Source: Gaiellasilicea sp963730405 (GTDB taxonomy: Bacteria > Actinomycetota > Thermoleophilia > Gaiellales > Gaiellaceae). Taken from it: a stretch of DNA of 64,000 nucleotides. The stretch spans positions 1-64,000 of the forward strand of contig CAVSRW010000001.1 of assembly GCA_963730405.1 (NCBI GenBank), given 5' to 3'. The notes under the pieces were generated by a model. The model had not been told where the DNA came from. It did no database searches and was given only the letters and a program-made list of their open reading frames with translations. Of the stretch, positions 40,781-49,806 are shown piece after piece. Made by a program: the position numbers and the translations under genes. Position 1 is the stretch's first letter, and each line of letters starts with the position of its first letter.

Positions 40781-41560
40781 ATGAAGCTGCTCTTCGTCGG
40801 GGATGTGGTCGGCGCGCCGGGGCGGCGTGCCCTCGACGATCTCCTGCCGGGGCTGAAGGAGGAGCTCGGCGTCTCGTTCTGCATCGTCAACGGCGAGAAC
40901 GCGGCGGACGGCGTCGGGATCACGCCGAAGCTCGCCGCGCGGCTCCTCGCCGCAGGCGCCGACGTGATCACGCTCGGGAACCACACGTGGCGGCGCGCCG
41001 AGATCGGCCCTTACCTGAAGACCTCCGAGCAGGTGATCCGCCCCGCCAACTTCTCCGCGCTGACGCCGGGCCGGGGCCTCACCGTCAGGGCTGCGGCCGA
41101 CGGGACACCCGTGGCCGTGATCAACCTCCTCGGCTCGCTCTTCCTCTCGCCGGCGGTCTCGATGTTCGACCTCGTCGACGGCCTCGTCGACGAGGCACGC
41201 GAGCAGGCACAGGTGATCGTGGTCGACGTCCATGCCGAGGCGACGAGCGAGAAGGTCGCGCTCTCGCACTGGCTCGACGGGAAGGTGACCGCCGTCGTCG
41301 GCACGCACACGCACGTCCAGACCTCGGACGCCCGCGTGCAGCGCGGCGGCACCGCCGCGATCACCGACGTCGGCATGACCGGGCCGCACGACTCGGTGAT
41401 CGGCGTCAAGACGGACCTCGCGATCCACCGAATGCGTACGGGGATGCCCGTCCGCTTCGAGACCGCCGACGGAGGCGTTCGCATCGAGGGCGCGCTGATC
41501 GAGTGCGACGGATCGGGACGCGCTACGGCGATCGACGCCGTTCGCGTCCCCTATCCCTGA
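40781..41560 (+). CDS. ymdB: YmdB-type metallophosphoesterase
   Basis: A 259-residue member of the TIGR00282 family (YmdB), which in Bacillus hydrolyses 2',3'-cyclic AMP. The di-metal site is visible as 'LLFVGDVVGAPGRRAL' (Asp), 'CIVNGENAADGVGIT' (Asn-Glu-Asn), 'DVITLGNHTWRRAEI' (Gly-Asn-His), 'IVVDVHAEATSEKVAL' (His) and 'VVGTHTHVQTSDARV' (His-x-His). It ends 'ITDVGMTGPHDSVIGV'. The gene overlaps the convergent minus-strand transferase gene by 10 nt. In many bacteria ymdB sits by rny; here it does not. Confidence 0.93.
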   Translation: MKLLFVGDVVGAPGRRALDDLLPGLKEELGVSFCIVNGENAADGVGITPKLAARLLAAGADVITLGNHTWRRAEIGPYLKTSEQVIRPANFSALTPGRGLTVRAAADGTPVAVINLLGSLFLSPAVSMFDLVDGLVDEAREQAQVIVVDVHAEATSEKVALSHWLDGKVTAVVGTHTHVQTSDARVQRGGTAAITDVGMTGPHDSVIGVKTDLAIHRMRTGMPVRFETADGGVRIEGALIECDGSGRATAIDAVRVPYP

Positions 41561-42765
41561 TCCGTCGGAGCAGGGAGGGGTCGCCTTCGACGCCCCACCA
41601 GCACGACGAGCACGGCCACGAGCAGGAGGTCGCGCACGAGGACGAGCGCCGACGGAAGACCCGCGAGCTCGCGGGCGAGATCCCAGTAGCGCGACGGGAA
41701 CCAGAGCTGCGTCGTCACGAGGGCACCCGCGAGCAGCGCCGACGCCCAGAGCCCGCGGCGCCCGGCGACCAACGGCACGACGGGCGCGATCCAGATCAGG
41801 AACTGCGGCGAGAGCACCTTGCCCAGCGCCACGAACGCGACGAGCGCCGCGGCACTCCAGCGGACGAGCTCCTCCTTCGAGCCCGGCCGGCGCAGCCAGA
41901 TCCAGACGAGGACGCCGATCTGGACGAGGCTGAGCAGGACCGCGGCGAGGCCCGTGCCGGTCGCGTGGAGATTCTGGGAGCCGTGGCCTGAGCGCATCTC
42001 GACCTCGAGCCCGAAGAGGTGGTGCCCCGCGAGGAAGAGCGCCGAGCCGAGGCTCTCGAGCTGGAGCGGCCGCGACAGCTGCCGCCCGAGACTGTGAGCC
42101 ACGCCGTCCGGCGCTATGGCCAGGAACGGGAGGAACACCAGCGCGACGACGGCCGCGCAGACGGCGAGGCCCGTCAGCGCCTCGCGACGGCCGCGGCGCC
42201 GCCAGACGTACGCGAGCACCAGCGGCACGAGCACCGCCGGATAGAGCTTCACCGCGACCGCGGCGCCGAGGAGCCCGAAGCCGAGCCGGTCGCGCTCGTG
42301 GACGAGCGCCGCCAGCGCCGCGAGGACGAGTACCGCCGGATAGAGGTCGAAGCGCGTCAGCACGACCGAGCCGAGCAGCAGCGGGAACGCAGCGACGAGT
42401 GCGAGCGCCGCTGCCGTGCGCCCTCGGGACGCGCCCAGGCCGCGCAACGTCACCGCCGCCAGCAGCACCGTCGCGACACCGAAGAGCGCCATCATGGACT
42501 CGAAGATCCGGCGGAAGCCGTCCTCGTCCTCGCTCAGGAGCGCGGGCACGACGAACGCCGGCAGGGCGCCCGGCGGGTACTCCGGCCGGATGTCGCGATA
42601 GGGGACGGCGCCGTCCTCGATCGCGTTCCCGTACGACGCGTAGACCGGGATGTCGATGATCTCGCCGTCGTCGTACCAGGCCGTGTGCAGTGCAGCCCAG
42701 GCGAGCAGGAAGAGCAGCGCAGCCAGCGCCGCCGCGAGCTCAGTGAACCTGCGCGGCGGGGTCAC
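41551..42765 (-). CDS. Polytopic glycosyltransferase-like membrane protein (GT87/DUF2029)
   Basis: A 404-residue integral membrane protein with about 9-10 helices. The first extracytoplasmic loop has the acidic pair in 'DGEIIDIPVYASYGNAIEDG' and 'VPYRDIRPEYPPGALPAFV', which is the GT-C signature of the DUF2029/GT87 family using polyprenyl-phospho-sugars. 'GAAVAVKLYPAVLVPLVLA' is a second family motif. Its 5' end overlaps the upstream related gene by 26 nt, so the two are co-expressed. Probable role: mannosyl or other sugar transfer to envelope glycans. Acceptor unknown. Confidence 0.8.
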   Translation of the reverse strand: MTPPRRFTELAAALAALLFLLAWAALHTAWYDDGEIIDIPVYASYGNAIEDGAVPYRDIRPEYPPGALPAFVVPALLSEDEDGFRRIFESMMALFGVATVLLAAVTLRGLGASRGRTAAALALVAAFPLLLGSVVLTRFDLYPAVLVLAALAALVHERDRLGFGLLGAAVAVKLYPAVLVPLVLAYVWRRRGRREALTGLAVCAAVVALVFLPFLAIAPDGVAHSLGRQLSRPLQLESLGSALFLAGHHLFGLEVEMRSGHGSQNLHATGTGLAAVLLSLVQIGVLVWIWLRRPGSKEELVRWSAAALVAFVALGKVLSPQFLIWIAPVVPLVAGRRGLWASALLAGALVTTQLWFPSRYWDLARELAGLPSALVLVRDLLLVAVLVVLVGRRRRPLPAPTDQG

Positions 42766-44513
42766 GTCGGTAGAGAACGGCGAAGGCGATGAAGGGGAAG
42801 AACCAGGGGATGTAGAGATAGAACCAGTGCGTGAGCACGAGCTCGAAGCCGATCAGGACCGCGGCGGTGAGCGCGGCGAGCTGCAGGATCGACTTCCGGC
42901 GGGGTACGAACGCGAGGAGCACCGCGCCAGCGGCGACGAGCACCTGCAGGGCCTGCTGGACGACGTGGAGGTCGGGCACCCCCGCCGCGCGGTACTGGCC
43001 CCAGCCCCAGATCGAGAACGGCGACTCGCGGTCGAGCTGGAAGCCGAAGGTGCGCTCCGCGAAGACGCGCGCAGCGTGCAGCGGGTCGGGCTCGAGCAGG
43101 AGGACGAGGAAGGCTGCGAGCGTCGCGCCGGCGAACCCGAGCACGAAGCGGCGGGTCGGAAGCCGCCAGCCGTCAGGGTAGGAGAGCCAGAGCGGCGCCA
43201 GCAGGAGCGCGGCGAACTTCGTCCAGCCGGCAGAGTGCGATCGCGGCTCCGCGCGCCCAGGCCGAGGAGGCGAGCCAGAAGCCCCAGATCAGGAATGCGG
43301 GCATGATCGCGTCGTTCGTGTTCGAGTTCGACGCATAGAGCGTGAACGGGTAGGCCGCCCAGGCGAACGCGAGCGCCGCACCCAGCCAAGGTCCGCCGTA
43401 GCGCCGGCCGACGAGCGCGATCCCGAGGATGCAGAGCGCATCGAAGAGGAGCGACGTGGCGTGCGCCGCCCAGAGCTCGTCCCACTTGCCGGTCCAGCCG
43501 AATACCGCATAGCCGGGCAGGTACGCGAGGTACGAGACCGGCCCGTAGGTGTCGCCGCGCGGGTTCGACGACTCGCAGCGGCCGTTCGTCTGGATCCGCT
43601 CGCGGATCTCGCCCTCCGCGTCGGCGGTGCCGCAGGCCGGCCGGTCGTCCTGCACCGGCATGTGCCCATAGGGCATCTCGCCGTTCGCGATCCGGTGCGC
43701 GCCGACGACGCCGGCGAAGCCGACGTCGATCACGCTTCGCTGCGCCTCGACGTTGAGGCCGACTCGGAAGCCGGTGAGGAAGACACAGGCTCCTGCGAGC
43801 AGCCAGACCGGCCACACCGGCGGCGACGACCGCGGCGGCCGGTTGCGCCGCGCGATCCAGAGACAGCGCGCGAGCAGGTAGACGAGCGGCGGGTACGCGA
43901 GCGGGGCACTCCAGAAGATCTCTCCCTCGTTGAAGAAGCGGAGCGAGATCGAGAACGAGAGCAGCGCGAGCAGGTCGAGGTTGCGGAACGAGAGCGGGCG
44001 CCGCAGGTCGGCGAGGCCGAGGAGGAAGACGGCGCAGAAGCCGAGCCAGAGCCAGACGCCGTTGATCGTCCTGCCGCCGAACGCCCCGGCACCGCCGCGC
44101 GCCATCGACCAGGCGACCTGCGGCCCCGTCCACGCCTCGCGCACGTCGCCCGTCCGGTCGTCGACCTTCCCGAGCACGATCTGGCCCGCCTCGCCCGACC
44201 ACGCCTTCACGACCCACTCGTCCGTCGCGGGTCGGTACTCCGCATCCGTCTGCGGGTTCGGCGGATAGCGGTCGAGCCAGTCGGCGACCTTGTCGTCGCG
44301 GAGGAGGATCCGCGTTGCCTGCTGCTCGCTCAGCCGCGCCGCGCCGTCGGCCGGGACGAACGGGGTCTCGACGAGCCGGCCGTCTTCGTCGAAGACCGGC
44401 TCGGTCGGCGCCGTCGCCGCGCCCGCCGGCGCAGCGAGGGCGAGCGCCGCCAGCGCCGCCGCTAGCGGGAGCCGCGTCCGAACGACCAGAGCTTGTTCCC
44501 CACGAAGTTCCAC
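42740..44513 (-). CDS. Polytopic glycosyltransferase-like membrane protein with periplasmic N-domain, one frameshift
   Basis: About 590 residues in two frames. The first frame has a signal-like start 'RLPLAAALAALALAAPAGA', a soluble PepSY-like segment ('WVVKAWSGEAGQIVLGKVDD'), then many helices, with loop motifs 'PYGHMPV', 'GDTYGPVSYLAYLPGYAVF' and 'ASNSNTNDAIMPAFLIWGF'. Near 43232 a one-base shift occurs; after it the second frame gives 'VLGFAGATLAAFLVLLL' and 'HWFYLYIPWFFPFIAFAVL'. It resembles the DUF2029-type GT-C proteins. It overlaps gtrA upstream by 52 nt and the next transferase downstream. Confidence 0.75.
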
Positions 44514-44917
44514 GGGGTCACCAGCACGATCGCGATCGCCTGGGCGAGCACCTTGCCGACGCCGACCGAGTCGACGAGCAAGTGCAGGATCAGCAGGTTC
44601 GCGGCGAGCGCGATCGTCGAGACGACGAGGAAGCGAAAGCCCTGATAGGCGACGTGGCCGCGCTGGCCCCGGAACGTCCAGAGCCGGTTCCAGGTGTAGT
44701 TGCTCGTCACGGCGACGAGGAACGAGCCGGTCGCGGCGAGCAGGTAGTGGAGGCCGACACCCTTCAGGAGCAGGGTGTAGACGGCGAGGTTGACGACGTA
44801 GCCGCTGGCGCCGACGAGGCAGAAGCGCACGAGCTGCAGCCAGTTGTCCCGCCGGCCGAGCGCTCCCCGTGTGCGAGCGAGCGCAGCCGAAGAGCCGGGA
44901 GCGGTGGAGCGCTGCAT
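44462..44917 (-). CDS. gtrA: GtrA family membrane protein
   Basis: A 151-residue four-helix GtrA protein: 'LVRFCLVGASGYVVNLAVYT', 'YLLAATGSFLVAVTSNYTWN', 'LWTFRGQRGHVAYQGFRFL', 'VLAQAIAIVLVTPWNFVGNK'. GtrA proteins are implicated in flipping polyprenyl-phosphate sugars across the membrane. Next to two GT-C-like transferases, it likely supplies lipid-linked donor sugar to them. Start ATG 44917. Confidence 0.88.
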   Translation of the reverse strand: MQRSTAPGSSAALARTRGALGRRDNWLQLVRFCLVGASGYVVNLAVYTLLLKGVGLHYLLAATGSFLVAVTSNYTWNRLWTFRGQRGHVAYQGFRFLVVSTIALAANLLILHLLVDSVGVGKVLAQAIAIVLVTPWNFVGNKLWSFGRGSR

Positions 44918-44929
44918 CGCCGCGCGAGC

Positions 44930-45274
44930 CTACCGGTACGCCGAGAGCGGGAGCACGAGCGTGCCGTCGTCCTCGATTCGCGCGTCGGCGAGCTCGGGCA
45001 CGCTCGCCAGCGACCGTGATCGGGTGCGGTAGAAGACGAGCTCGCGCTCGTCGAGCAGGGTGAGCGTGCTCGCGATCTCGATCCCGTTCGCGCCTCGGTG
45101 CGCCGTGGAGAACGGGAGGAACCGGTTCGCGCCGTCGCCGCAGAGCACGTCCAGTCCGAGGATCCGCGGCTCCTCCGCGTCGAGGAGCACACTCGCCACT
45201 TCACCGAGGCGGATCCCGCGCGTCAGCACGGGAGCGCGGAGCAACGTCGATGCCGTCTCTCCCCGCACGCGCAC
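44930..45274 (-). CDS. PRC-barrel domain protein
   Basis: A 114-residue protein with a beta-barrel pattern typical of PRC domains: 'RAPVLTRGIRLGEVASVLLD', 'ILGLDVLCGDGANRFLPFST', 'GIEIASTLTLLDERELVFY'. PRC barrels occur in RimM and photosynthetic H subunits; here a stand-alone module of unknown role. It starts with GTG three nt after the Pcm stop and precedes gtrA by 12 nt, so is part of the same minus-strand operon. Confidence 0.65.
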   Translation of the reverse strand: MRVRGETASTLLRAPVLTRGIRLGEVASVLLDAEEPRILGLDVLCGDGANRFLPFSTAHRGANGIEIASTLTLLDERELVFYRTRSRSLASVPELADARIEDDGTLVLPLSAYR

Positions 45275-45277
45275 GAT

Positions 45278-45916
45278 CTACCCCTGCCGCGGCTCCGCGA
45301 ATCCTTCCGAGCCGAGCAGCGGTACGAAGCGGCACGGCACCGTCCGCCAGCGGATCGGCCCGTCCGTGCTGCGCTCGACGATCTCGAGCCACTGCTCGTT
45401 GCGGCTGCCGACCGGCACCACGATCCGCCCGCCGGGCGCGAGCTGGTCGTACAGCGCCTGCGGAACGGCGGGAGCGGCGGCGGCGACCACGATCCCGTCG
45501 AACGGCGCCCGCTCGGGAACGCCGAGCGTGCCGTCGCCGACCAGGACATCGACGTTTCCGTAGCCTGCCCGCTCGAGTGTCCGGCGCGCGTGCTCGGCGA
45601 GCTCCGGCACGCGCTCGATCGTCACGACCTCGTCCGCGAGCTCGGAGAGGAGTGCCGCCTGATAGCCCGAGCCGGTACCGACGTCGAGGACGCGGCCGCC
45701 GTCGAGCTCGAGCGGCTCGAGCATCGAGGCGACCATGAACGGCTGCGAGATCGTCTGGCCGTGGCCGATCGAGAGGGCGCGGTCGGCGTAGGCGTGCCGG
45801 CGCTCCGCGTCGGGGACGAACTGCTCGCGCGGGACCGCCGCCATCGCCGCGAGCACGCGCTCGTCGCGGATTCCACGGCGGGCCATGAGCTTCGCGAGCT
45901 CCAGCCCGTCCCTCAT
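45278..45916 (-). CDS. pcm: Protein-L-isoaspartate O-methyltransferase
   Basis: A 212-residue SAM-dependent repair enzyme that methylates isoaspartyl residues in damaged proteins. 'RVLAAMAAVPREQFVPDAE', 'ADRALSIGHGQTISQPFMVA' (the Pcm signature), 'GRVLDVGTGSGYQAALLSEL' (SAM motif I), 'VTIERVPELAEHARRTL' and 'FDGIVVAAAAPAVPQAL' are all present. Start ATG 45916 overlaps the phosphodiesterase stop (ATGA), so the two are translationally coupled. Confidence 0.93.
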   Translation of the reverse strand: MRDGLELAKLMARRGIRDERVLAAMAAVPREQFVPDAERRHAYADRALSIGHGQTISQPFMVASMLEPLELDGGRVLDVGTGSGYQAALLSELADEVVTIERVPELAEHARRTLERAGYGNVDVLVGDGTLGVPERAPFDGIVVAAAAPAVPQALYDQLAPGGRIVVPVGSRNEQWLEIVERSTDGPIRWRTVPCRFVPLLGSEGFAEPRQG

Positions 45917-47234
45917 GCCTTCGAGAGCGTCCGCGCGTACGGCGGCGCCGCGACGCCGAAGTGGTCGAGCACGGCCGGCATCACCTCGATGATCGAGGCC
46001 GGGAGCACGTCGAGCCCGACCGTGAGCATCGGCACCTCCGAGTCGCCGGCGACGAGCGACCCGTGCGAGCCACCGCCCGCATGGTGGCGGCCCGCGAGAT
46101 CGGCGAACTCCCAGCCGGGGGCGGCTGAGATGATCAGCTCGCCCGCATTCGGGTTCCTCAGCGCCGCGGCAGCCCGAGCCGCGCCGTCGGGATGATCGAG
46201 TTGCGAAACGTCGCCGTCGGCGCCGTCGCGCCGCGCGACGAACCTGTCGCCGTCCCGCCAGAGGACGACATCGACGGCGGGGTTGCCGTCCAGCCGGCGC
46301 GCGAGCACAGCGGGGTCGTCGTCCGTGTAGACCATCCCGGCGCGGTTCGACGCCGTCACCGTCTCGGCAGGGAAGGCGTCCTGCAGCCGCGCCACTTCGC
46401 GCACCGCGGTCTGGCCATGGTCGGAGCAGAGGATCACCGCGTACCGCTCGAGAAACTCGTCCGCCCCGCCCGCCGCCTCGATCAGCGCTCCGACTGCCTC
46501 GTCGCAGCGTCCCAACGCAGCGTGTGCCGCGTCCGGGCCCTGCGCGTGCGAGGCGTAGTCGTAGTCCGAGAGGTAGAAGACGAGGAAGTCGAAGCCGTCG
46601 CGCGTGACGAGCCAGCGCCCGACCGCAGCCGCGTAGGCGTCGATCGTCCCGCGGGGGCGGTTGCGGACGGAGAGCGGAGCGCCGGTCACGTCCGACTCGA
46701 ACAGGTTGTAGAAGAAGAAGCGGCTCGGCCCGTGCGCCGGCCGGGTCAGGAACGGCACCGTCGGCACGTGCGGGTACCGGCCTCGGTAGCAGGTGATGTT
46801 GATCGCGGCCGCGGTCAGGCCCGCATCCTCGAGCGCCTCGTAGACGGTGACCGCGCCGCGGCCGAGATGGCTGGCGTTCAGGCCGTAGATCGTGTCGATC
46901 AGCGACTGCCGCGTCCCGGCGGCGCGGACGGCTCCGAAGGAAGAGCCGTACTCGACCAGCCGCTGCTCGCCGCGGTGGTACCAGACGAGATGCGGGATCT
47001 CGTGCACGTCGGGGTCGGCACCAGTCGCGAGCGCGGAGAGGCAAACGGGAGTCAGGGAGGGGAACGTCGAGAGCGCTCGCCGGTAGCGGCCCTGCTCGGC
47101 GATGAGCCCGAGCGAGGGGGCGGCGCGCCGCTCGAGCGTGTCCTCCAGCATCGACGGGGTCAGCCCGTCGATCACGATCAGGATCAGCTTCTTGTGGCCT
47201 CCGGTCTGAGGGCGCCGCCGGCGGTACGAGCCAC
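45913..47234 (-). CDS. Type I phosphodiesterase/alkaline phosphatase superfamily protein, frameshift at the start
   Basis: About 438 residues of the nucleotide pyrophosphatase/phosphodiesterase fold. The metal site opens with 'LILIVIDGLTPSML' (Asp), the nucleophile Thr/Ser is in 'STFPSLTPVCLSALATGA', and further ligands are in 'LVFYLSDYDYASHAQGP' (Asp, His), 'ILCSDHGQTAVREV' (Asp-His) and 'GGGSHGSLVAGDSEVPM' (His). The likely start GTG 47234 ('ARTAGGALRPEAT') is out of frame with the rest by one base near 47193. The frame after it reads from 'KKLILIVIDG'. It has no signal peptide. It is coupled to pcm and to the preceding membrane protein gene. Confidence 0.83.
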
Positions 47235-47235
47235 C

Positions 47236-47655
47236 TCAGTCGCGGGCAAGGCTGCGAAGGCCGGCGTACCTGTCGGCCTGGGTGCGACGAAGCCGTGCTG
47301 CGAGGACCGGCAGGGCGACCGCCTCGAGGTAGCCGACGAACGGGACGAACGCCAGCCCGGCGAGCCCGGCGGCGACCGCGGCCACGATCAGCGCGAGCCC
47401 GCCCCGAGTGCCGCCGCGCCTGAGGGCTCCGGTCACGATCACCACGCCGGCGGCCGCGGCGACAACGCCACCGACTGCGCCCGCGAGAACCTCCGCCCAG
47501 TCGTCGATCACGAACCCGGCGGCCGCTCCGGCAGCGCCGGCGAGCACGAGGGCGGCTGCCCGGCCGAGCGGCGTCGACGAAAGCAGGCCCGCGAAGAGCA
47601 CGCCGAGGGCGGTGCCGATCCCGAGCGCGAGCCCGATCGTGTACCAGTCTCCCAT
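47236..47655 (-). CDS. Small polytopic membrane protein of unknown function
   Basis: A 139-residue protein, nearly all hydrophobic with four to five helices: 'YTIGLALGIGTALGVLFAGL', 'AAALVLAGAAGAAAGFVIDD', 'AGAVGGVVAAAAGVVIVTGA', 'LALIVAAVAAGLAGLAFVPF', ending with the basic 'LAARLRRTQADRYAGLRSLA'. Its stop is one nt before the likely phosphodiesterase start, suggesting joint function. I recognise no family. Confidence 0.65.
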   Translation of the reverse strand: MGDWYTIGLALGIGTALGVLFAGLLSSTPLGRAAALVLAGAAGAAAGFVIDDWAEVLAGAVGGVVAAAAGVVIVTGALRRGGTRGGLALIVAAVAAGLAGLAFVPFVGYLEAVALPVLAARLRRTQADRYAGLRSLARD

Positions 47656-47749
47656 CGCCCGGTCAGTCTAGAGACGCGCCGCGTTTGGACGGCCCGTTTT
47701 CCGGACATACAACAAGCGACTCGTACGACCGCTCTCCGGGGAGGGAACC

Positions 47750-48046
47750 TTGACGAACGACGATCGGCCGCTGCTCGTATTCTTCTGGTCCGAACGCTCC
47801 GGCCCCGCGCGGCGGATGGAGAGCCTGCTGGCCCATCTCGAGCGCAAGGAGCGAGAGCGCCTGCGCGTCCGCCGCGTCGACGTCGACGCCAGCCCCGAGC
47901 TCGCGGAGCGCTTCCAGGTCGAGCTGGTGCCGACGCTCGTCCTCGTCAAGGACAAGCGCATTCTCTCGCGCCTCGACGGCCGGACGAGCGCGCCCAAGAT
48001 CGAGGCGATGCTCGCGCCGCACCTGGCCGAGCTCGCCGCTGCCTGA
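47750..48046 (+). CDS. Thioredoxin-fold protein lacking the CxxC motif
   Basis: A 98-residue thioredoxin-like protein from TTG 47750, which has GGAGGG well placed upstream. The fold is clear: 'RPLLVFFWSERSGPARRMES' occupies the active-site strand and helix, with Ser17-Gly-Pro-Ala20 in place of CGPC. 'RVRRVDVDASPELAERFQV' and 'VPTLVLVKDKRILSRLDGR' follow, with the cis-proline Val-Pro-Thr. With no cysteines it cannot be a redox thioredoxin; it more likely binds peptides or acts as an adaptor. Monocistronic by appearance. Confidence 0.82.
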   Translation: MTNDDRPLLVFFWSERSGPARRMESLLAHLERKERERLRVRRVDVDASPELAERFQVELVPTLVLVKDKRILSRLDGRTSAPKIEAMLAPHLAELAAA

Positions 48047-48094
48047 CTCAGTTCGGGCCGGGGACGCCGCAACGCCCCCGGCCCACCTCTCCCC

Positions 48095-48622
48095 TTAGTC
48101 GATGTCGCCGCGGACCTCACCGCCGGGGAAGTCACCCGGACCGGTGTTCGTCGGCGCGACGCCGTCGTTGGTGTGGAGGTTGACGTACGCGTTGCCGCTT
48201 TCGAGCGCGTTCACGAGATCTGACAACGGCCTGCCGGCCAGCGGGCCGACGAGATTCGCCGCCGTGATCGTTCCCTCTGCGATCGTGCCCGGCTCGAGCG
48301 GACCGGTCGGAGGCGTGAGCGCCACCGGGGCCGTCGACGGGTAGAGCCACACCACGATCGGGCCGTTGACGCCCGGGGCGGCCATGTGGATATGCCCCTG
48401 GAACACGTTGACGAGGTTCGAAGCGTTCAGCTTGTAGTCGAGCGACTGGCCGTCGGGGGCGAGCTTCAGAATCAGCTGCGCCTGGCCCTCCGTGTCGCGC
48501 GCCGGAACCTCCATCGAGCCGTTCGCATGCTGGCTCCAGTTGCTGTTGGCGCCGGCCACTGCGAGGCCGACGGCTACCAGCCCGACCGAAAAGATGGTCG
48601 CGACTCCGATACTTCTTCTCAT
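48095..48622 (-). CDS. Secreted CHRD domain protein
   Basis: A 175-residue exported protein. The signal peptide is 'IGVATIFSVGLVAVGLAVAG' and the rest is a CHRD domain: 'NGSMEVPARDTEGQAQLIL', 'LDYKLNASNLVNVFQGHIHM', 'GPIVVWLYPSTAP', 'AEGTITAANLVGPLAG', 'GNAYVNLHTNDGVAPT' and 'FPGGEVRGDID'. CHRD domains are secreted beta modules named from chordin; bacterial function is unknown. ATG 48622 has AGGGAG upstream. It converges with the thioredoxin-like gene. Confidence 0.9.
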   Translation of the reverse strand: MRRSIGVATIFSVGLVAVGLAVAGANSNWSQHANGSMEVPARDTEGQAQLILKLAPDGQSLDYKLNASNLVNVFQGHIHMAAPGVNGPIVVWLYPSTAPVALTPPTGPLEPGTIAEGTITAANLVGPLAGRPLSDLVNALESGNAYVNLHTNDGVAPTNTGPGDFPGGEVRGDID

Positions 48623-48671
48623 CACTCCCTCGCTTTCCCCCGCTGACGTCCAGACGACTGGGTCCTACGTC

Positions 48672-49796
48672 CTACGCGCCAGGCCCCGGACCGGATTGGA
48701 GGCGGGAGACGACGTCGAGCGTGAACGCCGCAGCCCGTGCCCCGTCGACGACGCGGTGGTCGAACGTGACCGAGACGTTGCCGATCTGGCGCACGACGAT
48801 CTCCCCGTCACGGACGACGGGGCGCGGGCCGATCCGGTGCAGGCCGAGGATGCCGACCTCGGGATGGTTGACGAGCGGCGTCACGAAGACTCCTCCGAGC
48901 TTGCCGGCGCTGGTGACGGTGAAGGTGCCGCCGCGCAGCTCCTCGGGCTTCAGCGCGCCCGCGCGGGCGGCGTCGGCGAGCCGCGCCACCTCGGCCGCGA
49001 GCTGCTCGAGCGAGGCATCGCCGCAGGCGCGCACGACCGGGACGACGAGCCCCTGGTCGGTCTGGACGGCAACGCCGATGTCGCAGCGGTCGAGGTAGAC
49101 GATCTCGTCCCCCTCGAGGCGCGCGTTCAACTCCGGGTACTCGCGCAGCGAGGCTGCTGTAGCGCGGAGGACGAGCGGGATCAGCAGCTCGAGGTCGACG
49201 TCCGTGAAGTCGGCCTCCTCGACGAACGTCACCGCGGGGATCTCCGCATGAGCGCGGGTCAGGTGCTCGACGATCTGCCGCCGTACCCCGCGCACGGGCT
49301 CGCGGCGTCCCTCCGACGGCTTGTGTTCCTGTAACACAAGCTCGCCGCCCCCCGCCTTTCGGACATCGTCCTCGGTGATGCGACCGTTCGGCCCGGAGCC
49401 GCTCAGCTGAGCCAGATCCACGCCCAGCTCCTGGGCGATCCGACGCACGACCGGAGTGGCCTGCACGCGAGCTTGTGTTACAGGAACACGAACTTCGGGC
49501 GCCGGCGCGGACGGGGCCGCTGCGGGCGCGGCCTGTTCGGCCGCCGCCGGCTCGGCGCCGTCGCCGCCGATCACGACGAGGACGGTGCCGACCGCGACGA
49601 CCTCGCCCTCGCCGACGAGGATCTTCGTCACCGTCCCCGCTGCGGGTGAGGGGATCTCGACGGTCGTCTTGTCGGTGGCGATCTCGACGAGCGGGTCGTC
49701 CTCGGCGAGCTCCTGCCCCTCGGCGACGAGCCAGCGCGCGATCTCGCCCTCGGTCAGGCCCTCGCCGAGGTCCGGCAGCTTGAACTCGTACGCCAC
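48672..49796 (-). CDS. 2-oxoacid dehydrogenase E2 (dihydrolipoamide acyltransferase)
   Basis: A 374-residue acyltransferase core subunit. One N-terminal lipoyl domain (residues ~1-76) has Lys43 in 'IATDKTTVEIPSP'. The peripheral-subunit-binding domain (~110-150) reads 'TPVVRRIAQELGVDLAQLSG' and 'RITEDDVRKA'. The catalytic domain has 'TFTVTSAGKLGGVFVTPLVN' and the active-site 'TFDHRVVDGARAAAFT' (His-x3-Asp-Gly). With the E1 genes upstream it forms a pyruvate or branched-chain 2-oxoacid dehydrogenase; E3 is not in this window. Both linkers flanking the binding domain are encoded by copies of a palindromic repeat. Confidence 0.92.
   Translation of the reverse strand: MAYEFKLPDLGEGLTEGEIARWLVAEGQELAEDDPLVEIATDKTTVEIPSPAAGTVTKILVGEGEVVAVGTVLVVIGGDGAEPAAAEQAAPAAAPSAPAPEVRVPVTQARVQATPVVRRIAQELGVDLAQLSGSGPNGRITEDDVRKAGGGELVLQEHKPSEGRREPVRGVRRQIVEHLTRAHAEIPAVTFVEEADFTDVDLELLIPLVLRATAASLREYPELNARLEGDEIVYLDRCDIGVAVQTDQGLVVPVVRACGDASLEQLAAEVARLADAARAGALKPEELRGGTFTVTSAGKLGGVFVTPLVNHPEVGILGLHRIGPRPVVRDGEIVVRQIGNVSVTFDHRVVDGARAAAFTLDVVSRLQSGPGPGA
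49319..49493. repeat. Inverted palindromic repeats flanking the E2 subunit-binding domain
   Basis: 49319-49345 and 49467-49493 are reverse complements over 27 bp with two mismatches. Each is itself a palindrome (GCTTGTGTT, CCTGT, AACACAAGC). They belong to the same family as the pair at 8269-8345. Both are inside the E2 coding frame and are translated without stops, as 'GELVLQEHK' and 'VRVPVTQAR', in the two flexible linkers either side of the peripheral-subunit-binding domain. Confidence 0.8.
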
Positions 49797-49806
49797 GGCG
49801 CCCAGG

